The notes below the pieces were generated by a model. The model made no database searches, had not been told where the DNA came from, and saw only the letters and a list, made by a program, of their open reading frames with translations. A DNA stretch of 64,000 nt from assembly GCA_033064195.1 (NCBI GenBank), contig JARBJD010000077.1, forward strand, positions 1 through 64,000, in the 5' to 3' direction. Shown here piece after piece: positions 30,542-40,659 of the stretch (position 1 is its first letter; each line of letters starts with the position of its first letter). The position numbers and the translations under genes were made by a program. Source of the stretch: Blattamonas nauphoetae. Lineage: Eukaryota; Preaxostyla; Oxymonadida.

Positions 30542-32690
30542 TCACATCTGGATAGGAATCGTTCCCCCAACCATCTGTGCTTCTTTCACAACTTCCACTG
30601 ACTCGATTGTCACTGTTTCGTTCTTCCAGGAGAGGAACACAGCGAATCGGAAGGGAACAGGGATGTTTGTGAAGAAGGCTGGCTGTGTCTGTCCATCTTG
30701 CGACATTCGAGCAGTTCTCCTTCCTTCGCGTCCATCTGCCTCGATCACCACTCGCTTTCCAGCTGCTCCCGCCTGGCATGCCTGCTTTTGATATGTAGAA
30801 TTTCCATTCAGCCATGTCATTGGTGATGTGAACAGATCCCACCCTCCTGCTCCTCCTTTCAGTTGTGAGAAGGAAGTTATCTGTGCTTTAGCTGCGAGTG
30901 TCGAAGAGATGATGCCGATCATGCCATGGACCGAAAAACTTCCAAAGATCAGCGAGAGGCGAGTAACAACAGCACCGAACTCGAAAGAGATGAGACACCC
31001 ATCACCATAATCCATTTGTTGTATGAATATGTGGCCTAAGAGTGTGTAGTCTAGTTGATTGAAGAGTTCGACGGCTGCTGCTCCCACTTTGCTTTGTCGT
31101 TTTCTGTCTTCCTCTTCTTTCTCTTCCTCTTTCTCTTTCTGCCTTTCCAGACCTTCTTTGATGAGACGTTGGTTGGCTTCTCTTTCCGCGTGCAGTTCGG
31201 CCATCTGTCGTTCAAACTCCTTCCTTCGTTCCTCGTCTTTTCGAACGATTTCTTCTTCCCATCTTTTCAGATCCTCCTTCTCCTTCCTACGTTCGGCTTC
31301 AAATGCCTCTTCTTTCATCTTCAGCTCCTCTCTCTCCTTCCTTCTTTCAGCTTCAATCCGTTCATACTCCTTTCTGCGTTCGGTTTCAATCATTTCTTCT
31401 CTCCTTCCTTCGTTCCATTTCGTGTCGTTTCTCGTTCTCTTCCATTTCCACTCGAAGTCGCCCAATGTCCATTCCAATCACTCCTTCCTTCTTCTCTCCC
31501 AATCCCACAAATGACGAAGGGAAGTGTCGGATCAGCATCCATCCAACCAGTTTCCCAATCTCGCTTCTTCCATCGTCTTCTCCTCCTCTCTCCTCTTCTC
31601 GCCCAATCTCCACAATCATCGAGCGAAGTGTCCATTCAATCTCCGACAGTGCTGCTCGACATCGATTCATAATTGAAAATCGACTTTCCGAGTCTTCCTT
31701 CTTCCCTTCCTTCTTCTTCGTTTCGGTTGTCTTCTTCTCTTTCTCTTCATTTCTCAGGAATGATTTCAGTCCCATGCAAAGCGAGTCCAGCGATTTCAGA
31801 ACTGAAAGTCCATGCCCACCTCCAATCCCATCTCCACTCGAAACAATCATTGAGCTTTGTTTGCACAGCCCTTCCACAACTCCACTGTTCAGAACTCCTT
31901 CCACATCTCCTCCCGACATCGACACACGGCACAGATGCCTGAGACACCAAACAATCAATAATCAACAAAAGAACAATGAAGAAAAGAAGAGAAGACACAC
32001 CCAACCACTCGCGATGCACTTTCCACAACTTTCGATGACGATTTCTGAACAACGACAGAAACACAAAGAGATGCACAAGGAGAAACAGAAAAAAAAAGAG
32101 AAAGTGAAGAGAAGGAAGAAGAGGCACACAGAGACGAGATTCACGAGTGATGGAAGAAGACTGCTCACTCCAACACGAAAAGGCAGACTCGCTCCACTCA
32201 CAACAACCGACACAATCCCAGAAACAGACACCTGAACTCCAAACATCATTCAGCAACAGAAGATGTGAAGAGGTCAAGACAATCACGAAGAAGATGACGA
32301 AGAGGATGACGAAGAAGATGAAGGAACGAACAAAAGACACACGAAGAGCTCCTCGGAACAGGCATTCGCCAGTGTCGAGCAGAACTCCTCCATCAATCCC
32401 GATGACATCACTTCTTCACTCAGTTTGTGAATATCGTTGTTTTCTGAACAGAGAATCACACAAACACGATCAGAAAAGAATCGAACGAACGACAAGCAAT
32501 ATGACGAAAAGAGAGAAAGACCGACAACAATAAAATAATTATAACTATCAGAAGGATGACCACACCCGACAAGAAGAGAGAATAGACCACAAGCGCCGTT
32601 TTCTGTTTCGACGATTCATCGCCATCTCTGTATTTCTGCAGACAATCTGCGATCAGTGGACCCTACACATGAAAATAATAGGAGGATGAA
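30542..32690 (-). CDS. Coiled-coil protein with SPRY-like C-terminus, copy A
   Basis: Several minus-strand frames together form one gene. An N-terminal piece near 32530-32675 has GPLIADCLQKYRDGDE and one membrane helix (ALVVYSLFLSGVVILL). A middle frame 31386-31958 carries an acidic and Lys-rich region. The frame 30542-31477 has a long E/R/K coiled coil followed by a beta domain with RVVIEADGREGRRT, MSQDGQTQPAFF and IPVPFRFAVF, which resembles SPRY/concanavalin-like sandwiches. The middle and last frames overlap inside the coiled coil in different phases, so a frameshift or an unseen splice is present. It is paralogous to the gene at 49.1-51.2 kb. Exons in 31.96-32.53 kb are unresolved. Confidence 0.5.
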
Positions 32691-33000
32691 AAATCAAAGG
32701 AGAGATCGGAATTGAGAGATCAGAAAAGTGAAGAAATGATGAGATAGTTTCGGTGAGAGTAAATCAGTAAATGAAGAATTTTGATCCGCGAGGACGAACC
32801 AAACCAGATCTCGCTCGGTTCTTGTGGGATTGGTGACTCCAGGTAAAGTATTTAAGGAAGGTTCAGGCAACTTCGAGGGATTGAAAAAAGTGTTTTGGGA
32901 TGGACTCCGAGAACCTCGAGGTTTCAAGGACAATTTTCACTTTTATCGTTTTCCTTGTCCTATCCAGCGTTGTTTTCACGGTCAATATGTGATGAAATCG
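30542..33000. repeat. Segmental duplication, copy A
   Basis: The stretch aligns with 49101-51497 in the same orientation, including the coiled-coil gene, its upstream flank (GGACCCTACACATGAAAATA is identical in both) and a further ~300 bp beyond it. Identity is high in the 31.8-32.7 kb part and lower at both edges. Confidence 0.85.
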
Positions 33001-33189
33001 TCTATATTCGCCACAAATCGTTCAACCATTCACAAACACACTTTTTCATGGATCCTTCAACAACTATCATCATCAACATAGCTAGATAATGAAAAAATTA
33101 ACGAAAGTGCAGATTGATAAATGGTGTAAACGGTAATGCAAGTCGAAATGATAAGAGAGAGTATGACGATGAATGGTGAACTAAGGAAA

Positions 33190-33970
33190 TCAAGAATCTG
33201 CAGCAGGGGCCGGTTCTGGAGTCTTCTCTTCCGGGAGAGTCTTGATATATTCCCGAAGTCGAGCAATGACCATCGGCTGTCCTTGGTTAACAAAGTTGGC
33301 GACGAACGCTGGAACCATCCCAGCTAAGTCAATCTGACCCATATAAATCATTCGAGTATGATTCTCATCAATTGCTTGAAGCCGAGTGCCTATGAGGAGC
33401 AAGTAATTTCAATTCAGAACAAACCTGTGATGACCGCATGAGCTCGGACCACGCCTTTCACCTCCGGACACTTTTCATGCACAATTGACGTCTCCACTTC
33501 CAGACTGTCAGTATCAGTGTGTCTTGTGATGACGTAACAGCAGAAATCACGGTTCGAGACTGGAGATCCGTTGAATGTTGCGTGGATGATGACGCTGTGA
33601 TCGTCGATCTTCTCGACGGCTTCCATCGAAATGACTTTGTCATTCCAATTTTTTCGGCCTTCTGCGTCCTCAGTCACCGCAAGAACTGAAAATATGGTGA
33701 TTTGAATCAGAGTGAACTCCGACCTTGTTTAAATGGCCTGTCAATCACTCCCACCCCCCGAAATTGTCTAAATTTCGACTTTTCTGGGAATGAAGAAATG
33801 AAAAGCATGTGGAAATACCAGTTCCTTCATATATATCGACTCCGTCCTGAGTTTTCACTTTCTTCCATCTTGATTCGTCCTCAAACCAAGAGAGACCTTT
33901 TGCTAACAACTAGAAGAGAAGATTGTATGGAATGAAGAGATACTTCTTCTGGATCTGGATACGTTGTCAT
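33190..33970 (-). CDS. START-domain lipid-binding protein
   Basis: Five exons on the minus strand: 33944-33970, 33819-33909, 33724-33783, 33425-33685 and 33190-33389; the introns are 34, 35, 38 and 35 nt, all GT-AG. The spliced product is 212 residues, close to a single START domain (~210). Visible features are SWFEDESRWKKVKT at the start, a central DFCCYVITRH strand, and the C-terminal helix MVPAFVANFVNQGQPMVIARL, typical of START folds that carry a lipid in a deep pocket. No signal or membrane segment is seen, so it is probably cytosolic. The regular tiny introns support the model. Confidence 0.75.
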
Positions 33971-34096
33971 TTAATGTTAAGCTGTGAAAGAAATTTGATC
34001 TAACCACACTCAAACCTTTTGATTTGACAACTCTTCTTCAGAAACACCGATCATGAACAAAGAAACTCAATGTGAGACATTAACTAGTGAAAAAGT

Positions 34097-36531
34097 TTAA
34101 ATCCCCGCGTTTTCATCATGGGTTGGTCCAATTGGGCTGAAAAAGGACCCATACTCAGGACGACCACCGTTTCTGCTTCGCAGAGGGTGGATGGGCGGAG
34201 ATGACGGGGAAGGAGACGAGTGAGGGTGAGAAACAGAAAGTGGTGTTGAAGAATAAGAAAGTTGGGCAGGGTAAGACGTGAAGTGATTGTTCAGCGAAAG
34301 CGGAGGCGACGAGAGAGAAACGAGGTCAGTGTCGGAACTTGAACCAGTCGCGAGCGGAATTTGGGGAAGAGAAAGGGAGTTGACAGGCCGAAGGATGACA
34401 GGTTCGCTTCCCGGTCTGTTTTGGTTCCTTCTGGTGTTGATAATTTTGGAGGATTTCCGAAGATCTGACCCCTTTTCTCCTTTTCGTCCTCTCTCTTTCG
34501 AAAATTGGTGTTGTGGGGGCGGGAGAGCTCTGTGGTTGGGGGGAAGTTGCAAAAGCGGCTTGTCCTCATCGCCTGACTTCTCATTTTGTGGGCGTTTGGG
34601 GACAAACGTGATCGAAGTGATTTTTTTCTGTATTTCCTTTCGTTCATCGTTTTTTGGGGTAGATGACGATACAGAATAAGGGAGTGATGTTGCAGTCCAT
34701 TTGGGGGAGGTGGTTCGAGCGGACGACTCGTTGAGTGTGGAGAAGTGTTGATTGTCGATGCTCGTGTGGTTTGAAGCAATTGTGGAAGTGTCGATCGACC
34801 AAAGATGGTTTGAATCGAGAGAAGTGACGAGAGGTGGTGAGAATATCGGTTGAACGGAAGACGGATTCATTTCGGGAAGAAACTGAGGGGAGTCAGGAGA
34901 AACACGAGAAAGGAGTGTGTTACTTTCCAAAATAAGGTCAGGAAAACTCTCAGCTTCATCCACAATTTGTGGAAAAGAGTTGAGTGACGAAGAGAAGGGT
35001 GGTGATGGCGAGAAAGCTGAGAAATGGGCGAGCGACGAAAGGCTCGCTGGTGTAGTGTAAGTTGGTGGTTCGAACACAAACGGAAGAGTTGAAGAGGAAG
35101 TATCAAGGGAATTTTGAACAGAATCGCGCTTGGAGGCATCCAATTTGGGAGTTAGATGAGGTGATGGGATCTGGGGATCGATCTGTTTATTGGTCTGATT
35201 CAAACGAGGGATAAACGGTTTGGTGAATGGTGGGAGCGATAAAACTGATATATCGGGAAATGAAGTTGTGGAATCGTTGGGGGGCTGGTCCAAAAGTGTG
35301 TGTGTTGGGTCAGCCCGATCTGGATAAGTGTGGGATGCTGCCGAAATAGGAAGTAATGGTGGCGAATCATGACTCTCCAAGGAACTCATGCTGGAGTGTA
35401 TTGTTGTCGTAAAGGCAGATTGAGCATGAAATTCTGTTGGATGTTTTAGAAGTGGGCCAGCGAATCCTGCGAGAATAGGGTGGGAATTAGATTGTGGGGT
35501 TGAATTAACTGTACTGCGGGATGAAACAAGATTAGGGGACGCGGTAAACACAATTTCGTCGGATGTTTCGCTACCACCGTCCTCAACAAAACGAAAGGGC
35601 CGCCGTTCAGAGATCGGAGGCAGTGGGAGGAGAGAAAGTTCACTTTCCACCTCGCTTGGACTGGCGGGCTCTAAGTCACCGGTGCTGTTGGATATGTGTG
35701 TTTTGAGTTCTTTCTTGGCGAATGCAACGGTCAGTGGTGTTGGACAATCCTTCCAGTGCTTGCCATCGAGTTCTTCCACAGCTCTCTGTGCGTCATGGAT
35801 GGACACAAATCGGACATAAGCAATTTTGTTGGAGTGACCGAATGAGAACGCATCATTATCGAGTTTCATAGTTTCGATCGGTCCAAATGAAGAGAAGAGA
35901 GAATTGACGTCAGCTGGATGAAAAAGGGAAGACATAACGAAATGATCAATAATTATGAGAATACATGGCCAAGAAATTGTAATATAGAGATGATTGTTGA
36001 TTGAAAGAGAGAATAGTGTGAAGAAAGAAAAATGCAAAATATCAATCGAATTTGTTCCGAAAGACGACAAATAAATGTTCGGTTCAGACATTTTGTGGCA
36101 TTGGTGGATATATGTCGAATAAATAACGTGTGCTTCGGACGGTATGTTCGATGTGTTTTCTGTTTGTTGGATAGACGAACAACAAGTGTTTTTCCAGAGA
36201 TCCGAAATCCATCCATCTCTTTCACAGCATTTTGGGCAGAAGTGGTCTTTTCAAAGCTGATAAATCCATATCCAAGGCTTGATCCGGTATCTGGGTCAAC
36301 CTGATCATCAGAAGAATGATACTGGAGGAATAGTTGGCATACGAGAACTTTGGAGGATGTAATCGGACCAAATCGATGAAATAAATGACGAAGTTCCTGG
36401 GAGGTGCAGGAGGGTGGTAAATAATGGACAAAAACACAGAATGGGTCGACTTGACCCTTCCCCTGTGATGTTGACAAGTTCTGATGTCGACCAGGAGTTG
36501 AAGGAGAGGTATCGCACATCAGTATGGTCAA
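34097..36531 (-). CDS. Tandem-RRM RNA-binding protein
   Basis: The exons are 36343-36531, 36090-36300 and 34097-35913, with introns of 42 and 176 nt and a 738-residue product. RRM1 (about residues 30-110) has CVFVHYLP and GYGFISFE as RNP2 and RNP1. RRM2 has TLFIRHIS and AYVRFVS and is made whole only by removing the second intron. The arrangement recalls ELAV/CELF/Mei2-type proteins that bind mRNA. The remaining ~500 residues are Ser/Pro/Thr-rich and disordered. The start at 36531 is a choice; an ATG at 36592 lies in another frame. It is divergent from the cyclin gene. Confidence 0.75.
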
Positions 36532-36839
36532 TCACGCTGAGGATTCTGTTGCAGAAACCAAATAATTCCCCAGATCGAGAACAGGTCTTCATTCATGATT
36601 CTGCCTGAAAATGAATCCCCATCACGCGTAACACCTCCCCTATATGCTTTTCCGGAGACTTCAGTTCAATTTTTTGACATGGAAGAGCTTATTACGTCTG
36701 TTCTCTCCCACAAATCATTTTTTCCAAATTAAAGTCGATACGACCGATATACAGCCAGACTTCTCTCGTCTACGAAGCAATCAACCTCAGTGAATCCCAT
36801 CTTTTTCCCTTTTGTTTCTACATTGTCACTCACAGAGAG

Positions 36840-37391
36840 ATGCGGCACAGTCGTGGAACCATTATGGATGGGTCATTAACGAGAATCTGCTTTCATCTCT
36901 CAAAATTCTTCTCTTTTCTGTTCAATACCACCGTCTCTGATGATCACTCGACACAACCTGACCCGAATCGTACCTCCTCTTCTTCATCGTTGATGAAAAA
37001 GATCGAACATTTTTTTAGTTATGTTCGTCAATACACCAAAGCCACAGTTGGTGAATTACTCAACATCGTACTCCTCATTTTTCGAATCGCCCAAAACGAC
37101 AACCTACGTCCCCATCCCATCATCCAGGCTCACAGTTTGGGCATGCTCCTCTTGGCGGCAACAGTGATCACACAGAAGACCATGCGAGACCACCCATTAC
37201 CCAACAAGTGGTGGGCGAAGTGTTTCGGGATCACGACGGAACTACTCTTCCAAAGCGAATTATTTCTCCTCCAACAACTAGAATATCGTATTTGGATGGG
37301 TACAGACGAATATAAGTCTTTGTTTTCGTCTTTCCTCCTTCTAGATGGAGCGGAAGACACAGATTCGGGGAGTTCTGTTCAGGCAGGGTAG
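36840..37391 (+). CDS. PHO80/P-U-type cyclin
   Basis: The 183-residue frame has a cyclin box from about residue 52: a helix with IEHFFSYVRQYTK, then HSLGMLLLAATVITQKTM, NKWWAKCFGITTELLF and FLLQQLEYRIWMGTDEY. The NKWWAK-x-x-GI block and the closing L-x-Y-R-I-W-M strongly match the PHO80/cyclin-U group, which activates a PHO85-like CDK. No intron is needed. A later Met (36864) is an alternative start. Confidence 0.75.
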   Translation: MRHSRGTIMDGSLTRICFHLSKFFSFLFNTTVSDDHSTQPDPNRTSSSSSLMKKIEHFFSYVRQYTKATVGELLNIVLLIFRIAQNDNLRPHPIIQAHSLGMLLLAATVITQKTMRDHPLPNKWWAKCFGITTELLFQSELFLLQQLEYRIWMGTDEYKSLFSSFLLLDGAEDTDSGSSVQAG

Positions 37392-37578
37392 TTTAGATAT
37401 TTCAGCTAACTCATTCAGTTTATATTGTTCTATTTGTGAAACAACTCGAATATAGGCGAGATGTCACACAGTGATGAAGGAATGGTGAAAAGTGTCACTG
37501 TGGGCGATTAATCGCATACATAGAAAAAAACAAAGCAAGACTCGAAAGGTTGGACGAAGGTAACTCAATAAATGCGAA

Positions 37579-38238
37579 TTAGGAAGGAAAATCAGGCAAA
37601 GACGAAGCGTTACTGACGAGATCTTCCAGTGAGATGGATTTCTCGTTCAGAAGACGCCGAACATCAGAATCGTCCATACTCGGATCATTTGATGTCTGTA
37701 CAGGAGAAAAATCCCCCTGGTGGAACTCACCATAATCTATGAAGGCTAACGGTTGCGATCTTGAAATGTCGTCCGGCGGCTGTCTTTGAGGTGGCGTATA
37801 GACCGGCGGATATGACCGGTTGAGTGTGGAAAATAGTGTGAGTGGATGGTTGTTATTTGGACCATTTTGAGGCGGTGGATCGAATTGGTGGAACGAAGGT
37901 GGGGAGACCCTTCGGTGGACCACAGGAACAGGATGGTTGGTAGCTGTGGGAGTCGGGACATTCATTAGAGAGGATGTAGGTGGAGGGGATACTTGGTAAT
38001 TGTTAGATGTGGTTGTATGGTCTTGAGATGTTGAGGGTAAATTGTTTGCCTGATACAATATCCTGATTGATGAATCTGGATTGTGGACGACTGTGTTCAG
38101 GATCGATTGGTCAGAAGAATACATGTTGAGAGATGGAGGGGAGGGACGATAGAGTGGTTGAGACAGCGAGGGAGAGGGGAGTGACTGTGGTGAAAGGTTT
38201 GGTGTTGGTGAAAGAAAACTGTCGCGAATATTGGACAT
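37579..38238 (-). CDS. Pro/Ser-rich orphan protein
   Basis: The 219-residue frame is dominated by Pro, Ser, Asn and Gln with a short acidic C-terminus (SMDDSDVRRLLNEKSISLEDL), the latter resembling a short helical binding motif. No domain is recognised. It may be the last exon of a larger gene that starts upstream of 38240, since the DNA there also shows a possible acceptor. A role in transcription would only be a guess from composition. Confidence 0.4.
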   Translation of the reverse strand: MSNIRDSFLSPTPNLSPQSLPSPSLSQPLYRPSPPSLNMYSSDQSILNTVVHNPDSSIRILYQANNLPSTSQDHTTTSNNYQVSPPPTSSLMNVPTPTATNHPVPVVHRRVSPPSFHQFDPPPQNGPNNNHPLTLFSTLNRSYPPVYTPPQRQPPDDISRSQPLAFIDYGEFHQGDFSPVQTSNDPSMDDSDVRRLLNEKSISLEDLVSNASSLPDFPS

Positions 38239-38534
38239 TCAGAGAGATTCTAGATGAATCCGATCCTTTTTTTGCTAAACTAGGGACTAGTGCTGGAACA
38301 GAAATCGATCCTCCCATCACGTGTTGGATCAAGAAGGTCAGTTTTGGAAATAAGAAGAAAGGTGGAGTGGAGATGTGGATCATCACAATATGCCAAATGA
38401 TGAATCTTCCTCGATCGGGAAGGATTTAAGACACAACCTTGTGATGATCCATCATTGTGTCCGTGAGAAGTGCAAATCACTCAGAGATCAGGAAGAGATG
38501 AAAGAACCAAGATGGAGAAAGTGTGTTCGAACTT

Positions 38535-39581
38535 TCAGCCAAATCTTTCGACCCAAAATCGGGCATTCCCACCGAACTTAGCGATCAGGAACACTCCAAC
38601 GAAGATATCGTGGTGTTCTTGATCAAACCCGTGACATCTGAAATGTAGCTCGCATTCATCTGAAAATCCTTCTTCGTGCAGTTTGACCAAAATCTGTTGT
38701 CGTCGCTTCTGAACAGCTGCATCATCCTTCTGCAATGTTGTTTTCACATTCACTACATCCAGAAGGAGAGAGCTGGCCAGGTCGACAGTTTCAAGGAGAT
38801 GAAGAGAATCACTGAAAGCCAAAGCAAATGAAGATGACAACATAAACTGGGCCATCTCTTCCATAAAGGGTGAATTTGTCATCATTGTTCGAAATAGCTT
38901 TGAAATGTCGTGTGAATCCGAGAATCGGCGTCGATTTCGGAATATGAACTCTAGAAAGTGTTTTATGGGATGAAAAAACTTGTCGATGTATGTCTTTTGG
39001 AAAGTAGCCATCAAAATATGCCTTTCTCGGCAGATCATTCCAGAATGGAGGGGATGTGAACAGAAGAACAGCGCATGCACGGTTTTGACCATATGCAAAC
39101 TGGGATGGGTCGTAAGATGGATTTCCCTTTCAAAAAAAGATTTTGGGAGGAGAAGAAAGAATCCCGTCTGGATAAAATCGAAGCGAAAGGCGTGGTCGAT
39201 GTTTGAAACAACTTGTCCCTGAAGTGCGAGTGATGACTTGATTAGCTCCTCGTTGGACGATGTGAGGAGCGTCACAATTGATTTGGTGAAACCAGAACAA
39301 GATCCATCGGGTGTTGGAGCAAGATGGATGAGAATCTGTCTGGGCGCGATGGTCCCTCTTTCATCAGGCGTGAGCCTCTCCAGCAGAGAGCATGCATGTC
39401 TGGTGGCTGTGTCATCGAGAATGTTTCCTTTTTCAACGTAGTCGACAAGGGACAGAAACAGCTGGGATGCTTGCGGGACAGTTCTGATGTCGGCGGGATC
39501 GGTTCCAAGAAACAAGGGAGTTTTGACACGGGTGAAGGGGTGGATGGAACGGTGTTGGTCTGAGGATGGAGTGATTCCCAT
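38535..39581 (-). CDS. Oxymonad-type armadillo-like orphan
   Basis: The frame opens at 39644, but the Met at 39581 (MGITPSSD) is preferred because the preceding residues look like leader sequence; this gives 348 residues. Helical repeats with patterns such as TKSIVTLLTSSNEELIKSSL suggest an ARM/HEAT-like solenoid. Similar proteins, with a LVDYV ... LLERL ... FTKSIVTLLTSS layout, are abundant in Blattamonas by my memory of that genome, where they are unnamed. Function is unknown. The opening is clean and no intron is required. Confidence 0.55.
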   Translation of the reverse strand: MGITPSSDQHRSIHPFTRVKTPLFLGTDPADIRTVPQASQLFLSLVDYVEKGNILDDTATRHACSLLERLTPDERGTIAPRQILIHLAPTPDGSCSGFTKSIVTLLTSSNEELIKSSLALQGQVVSNIDHAFRFDFIQTGFFLLLPKSFFEREIHLTTHPSLHMVKTVHALFFCSHPLHSGMICRERHILMATFQKTYIDKFFHPIKHFLEFIFRNRRRFSDSHDISKLFRTMMTNSPFMEEMAQFMLSSSFALAFSDSLHLLETVDLASSLLLDVVNVKTTLQKDDAAVQKRRQQILVKLHEEGFSDECELHFRCHGFDQEHHDIFVGVFLIAKFGGNARFWVERFG

Positions 39582-39875
39582 TGAACAAAGAATGAAGTGA
39601 TTCACTTCTGATCCAAACCACAATGAAATGAGTTCTGTTCTCAAGCGTCACTTTGATTCTTTATAAGTCGCATTCGGTTAAAAATCTGATTAATGAGCAA
39701 AATGTGTGACCGAACTTTTGAAAAAATGACATCAAAAACAAGGGATGACATTTCTGTCGAAGGGAAGAAAATAAACAGAGTTATGTGGAACTGAGTTCCA
39801 AGAACATGTCGAACGAACCGAGACCAACTGGACGAAAACACGAAAGGGGAGACGAGAAATGATGAGAATGATGAA

Positions 39876-40395
39876 CAGGCATCTGAGTAGTCCCATCAAA
39901 ATAGGTAAAACTGGGATCAATTGATGTCAGTGCCTAAATTTGTACTGAGATCATATTTCAACTCTTTTCCTTTGAGATTTTCTCATTATCACTTCATTAA
40001 TCATGTTCAATTCACTTCTTGTTTTCACATAATGCTCTTCAATATTTCAGACAGCTCTTATTTCCCAAAAACACGCACGATCACAATCACCAACACTTCT
40101 TTTTTCGATGTATTCCCTTCATTGACTTTTGTCAGTGAGAAAAAACCATCAAAGAAGACATAATAACGCATTATCGACTTGTTTTTATAATTATTGTTGT
40201 AGAACAAACTGAACAGCAGCACCCAAAGTTTGCATTTTCATGATCTATGAAGTGACCATTTTCCTTTTTACTTTTTTTTCCATTCAAATATCATATATAA
40301 GAAGACTTTTTTGAAATGAAAGAAACGAAATGGTATTGTAGGTATTTAGTGGGATCAGATCCGACTGGGATCACTGGGATCAAATCAGAAGCCTG
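39876..40395 (+). mobile_element. hAT-type MITE, copy 2 (520 bp)
   Basis: This is nearly identical to copy 1, with the same CAGGC ends, and is bounded by the exact 8-bp duplication ATGATGAA. It lies between the armadillo-like orphan and the 3' end of the beta-helix receptor gene. Confidence 0.92.
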
Positions 40396-40659
40396 ATGAT
40401 GAATGGTTGGTCTCAGCGGAGAGAAAGAGCGAAAGAAAGAGAGATTCTGACGAAAGGTTTTCGAGATGTGTGCGGAGTGTGCATACAAAGTCAGCACAAA
40501 CTGAAGACATTGTTCGGGCGAAGGCGACTAAAGAATGTTATGAAATGTTTTGAGAATGTTGTCTGTGTTGTAATGTTCACCATAGGTGATAATGAAATGT
40601 TTGGAAGATGGTGTTGGAGAATGCCAAAAGATGAGAGGTGGAGTGGATGGTGAGTGTGG

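Noticed and set aside
31055-32235. Long plus-strand Ser/Phe-rich frames
   Set aside because: They are antisense to the E/K/R coiled-coil region of the duplicated gene.
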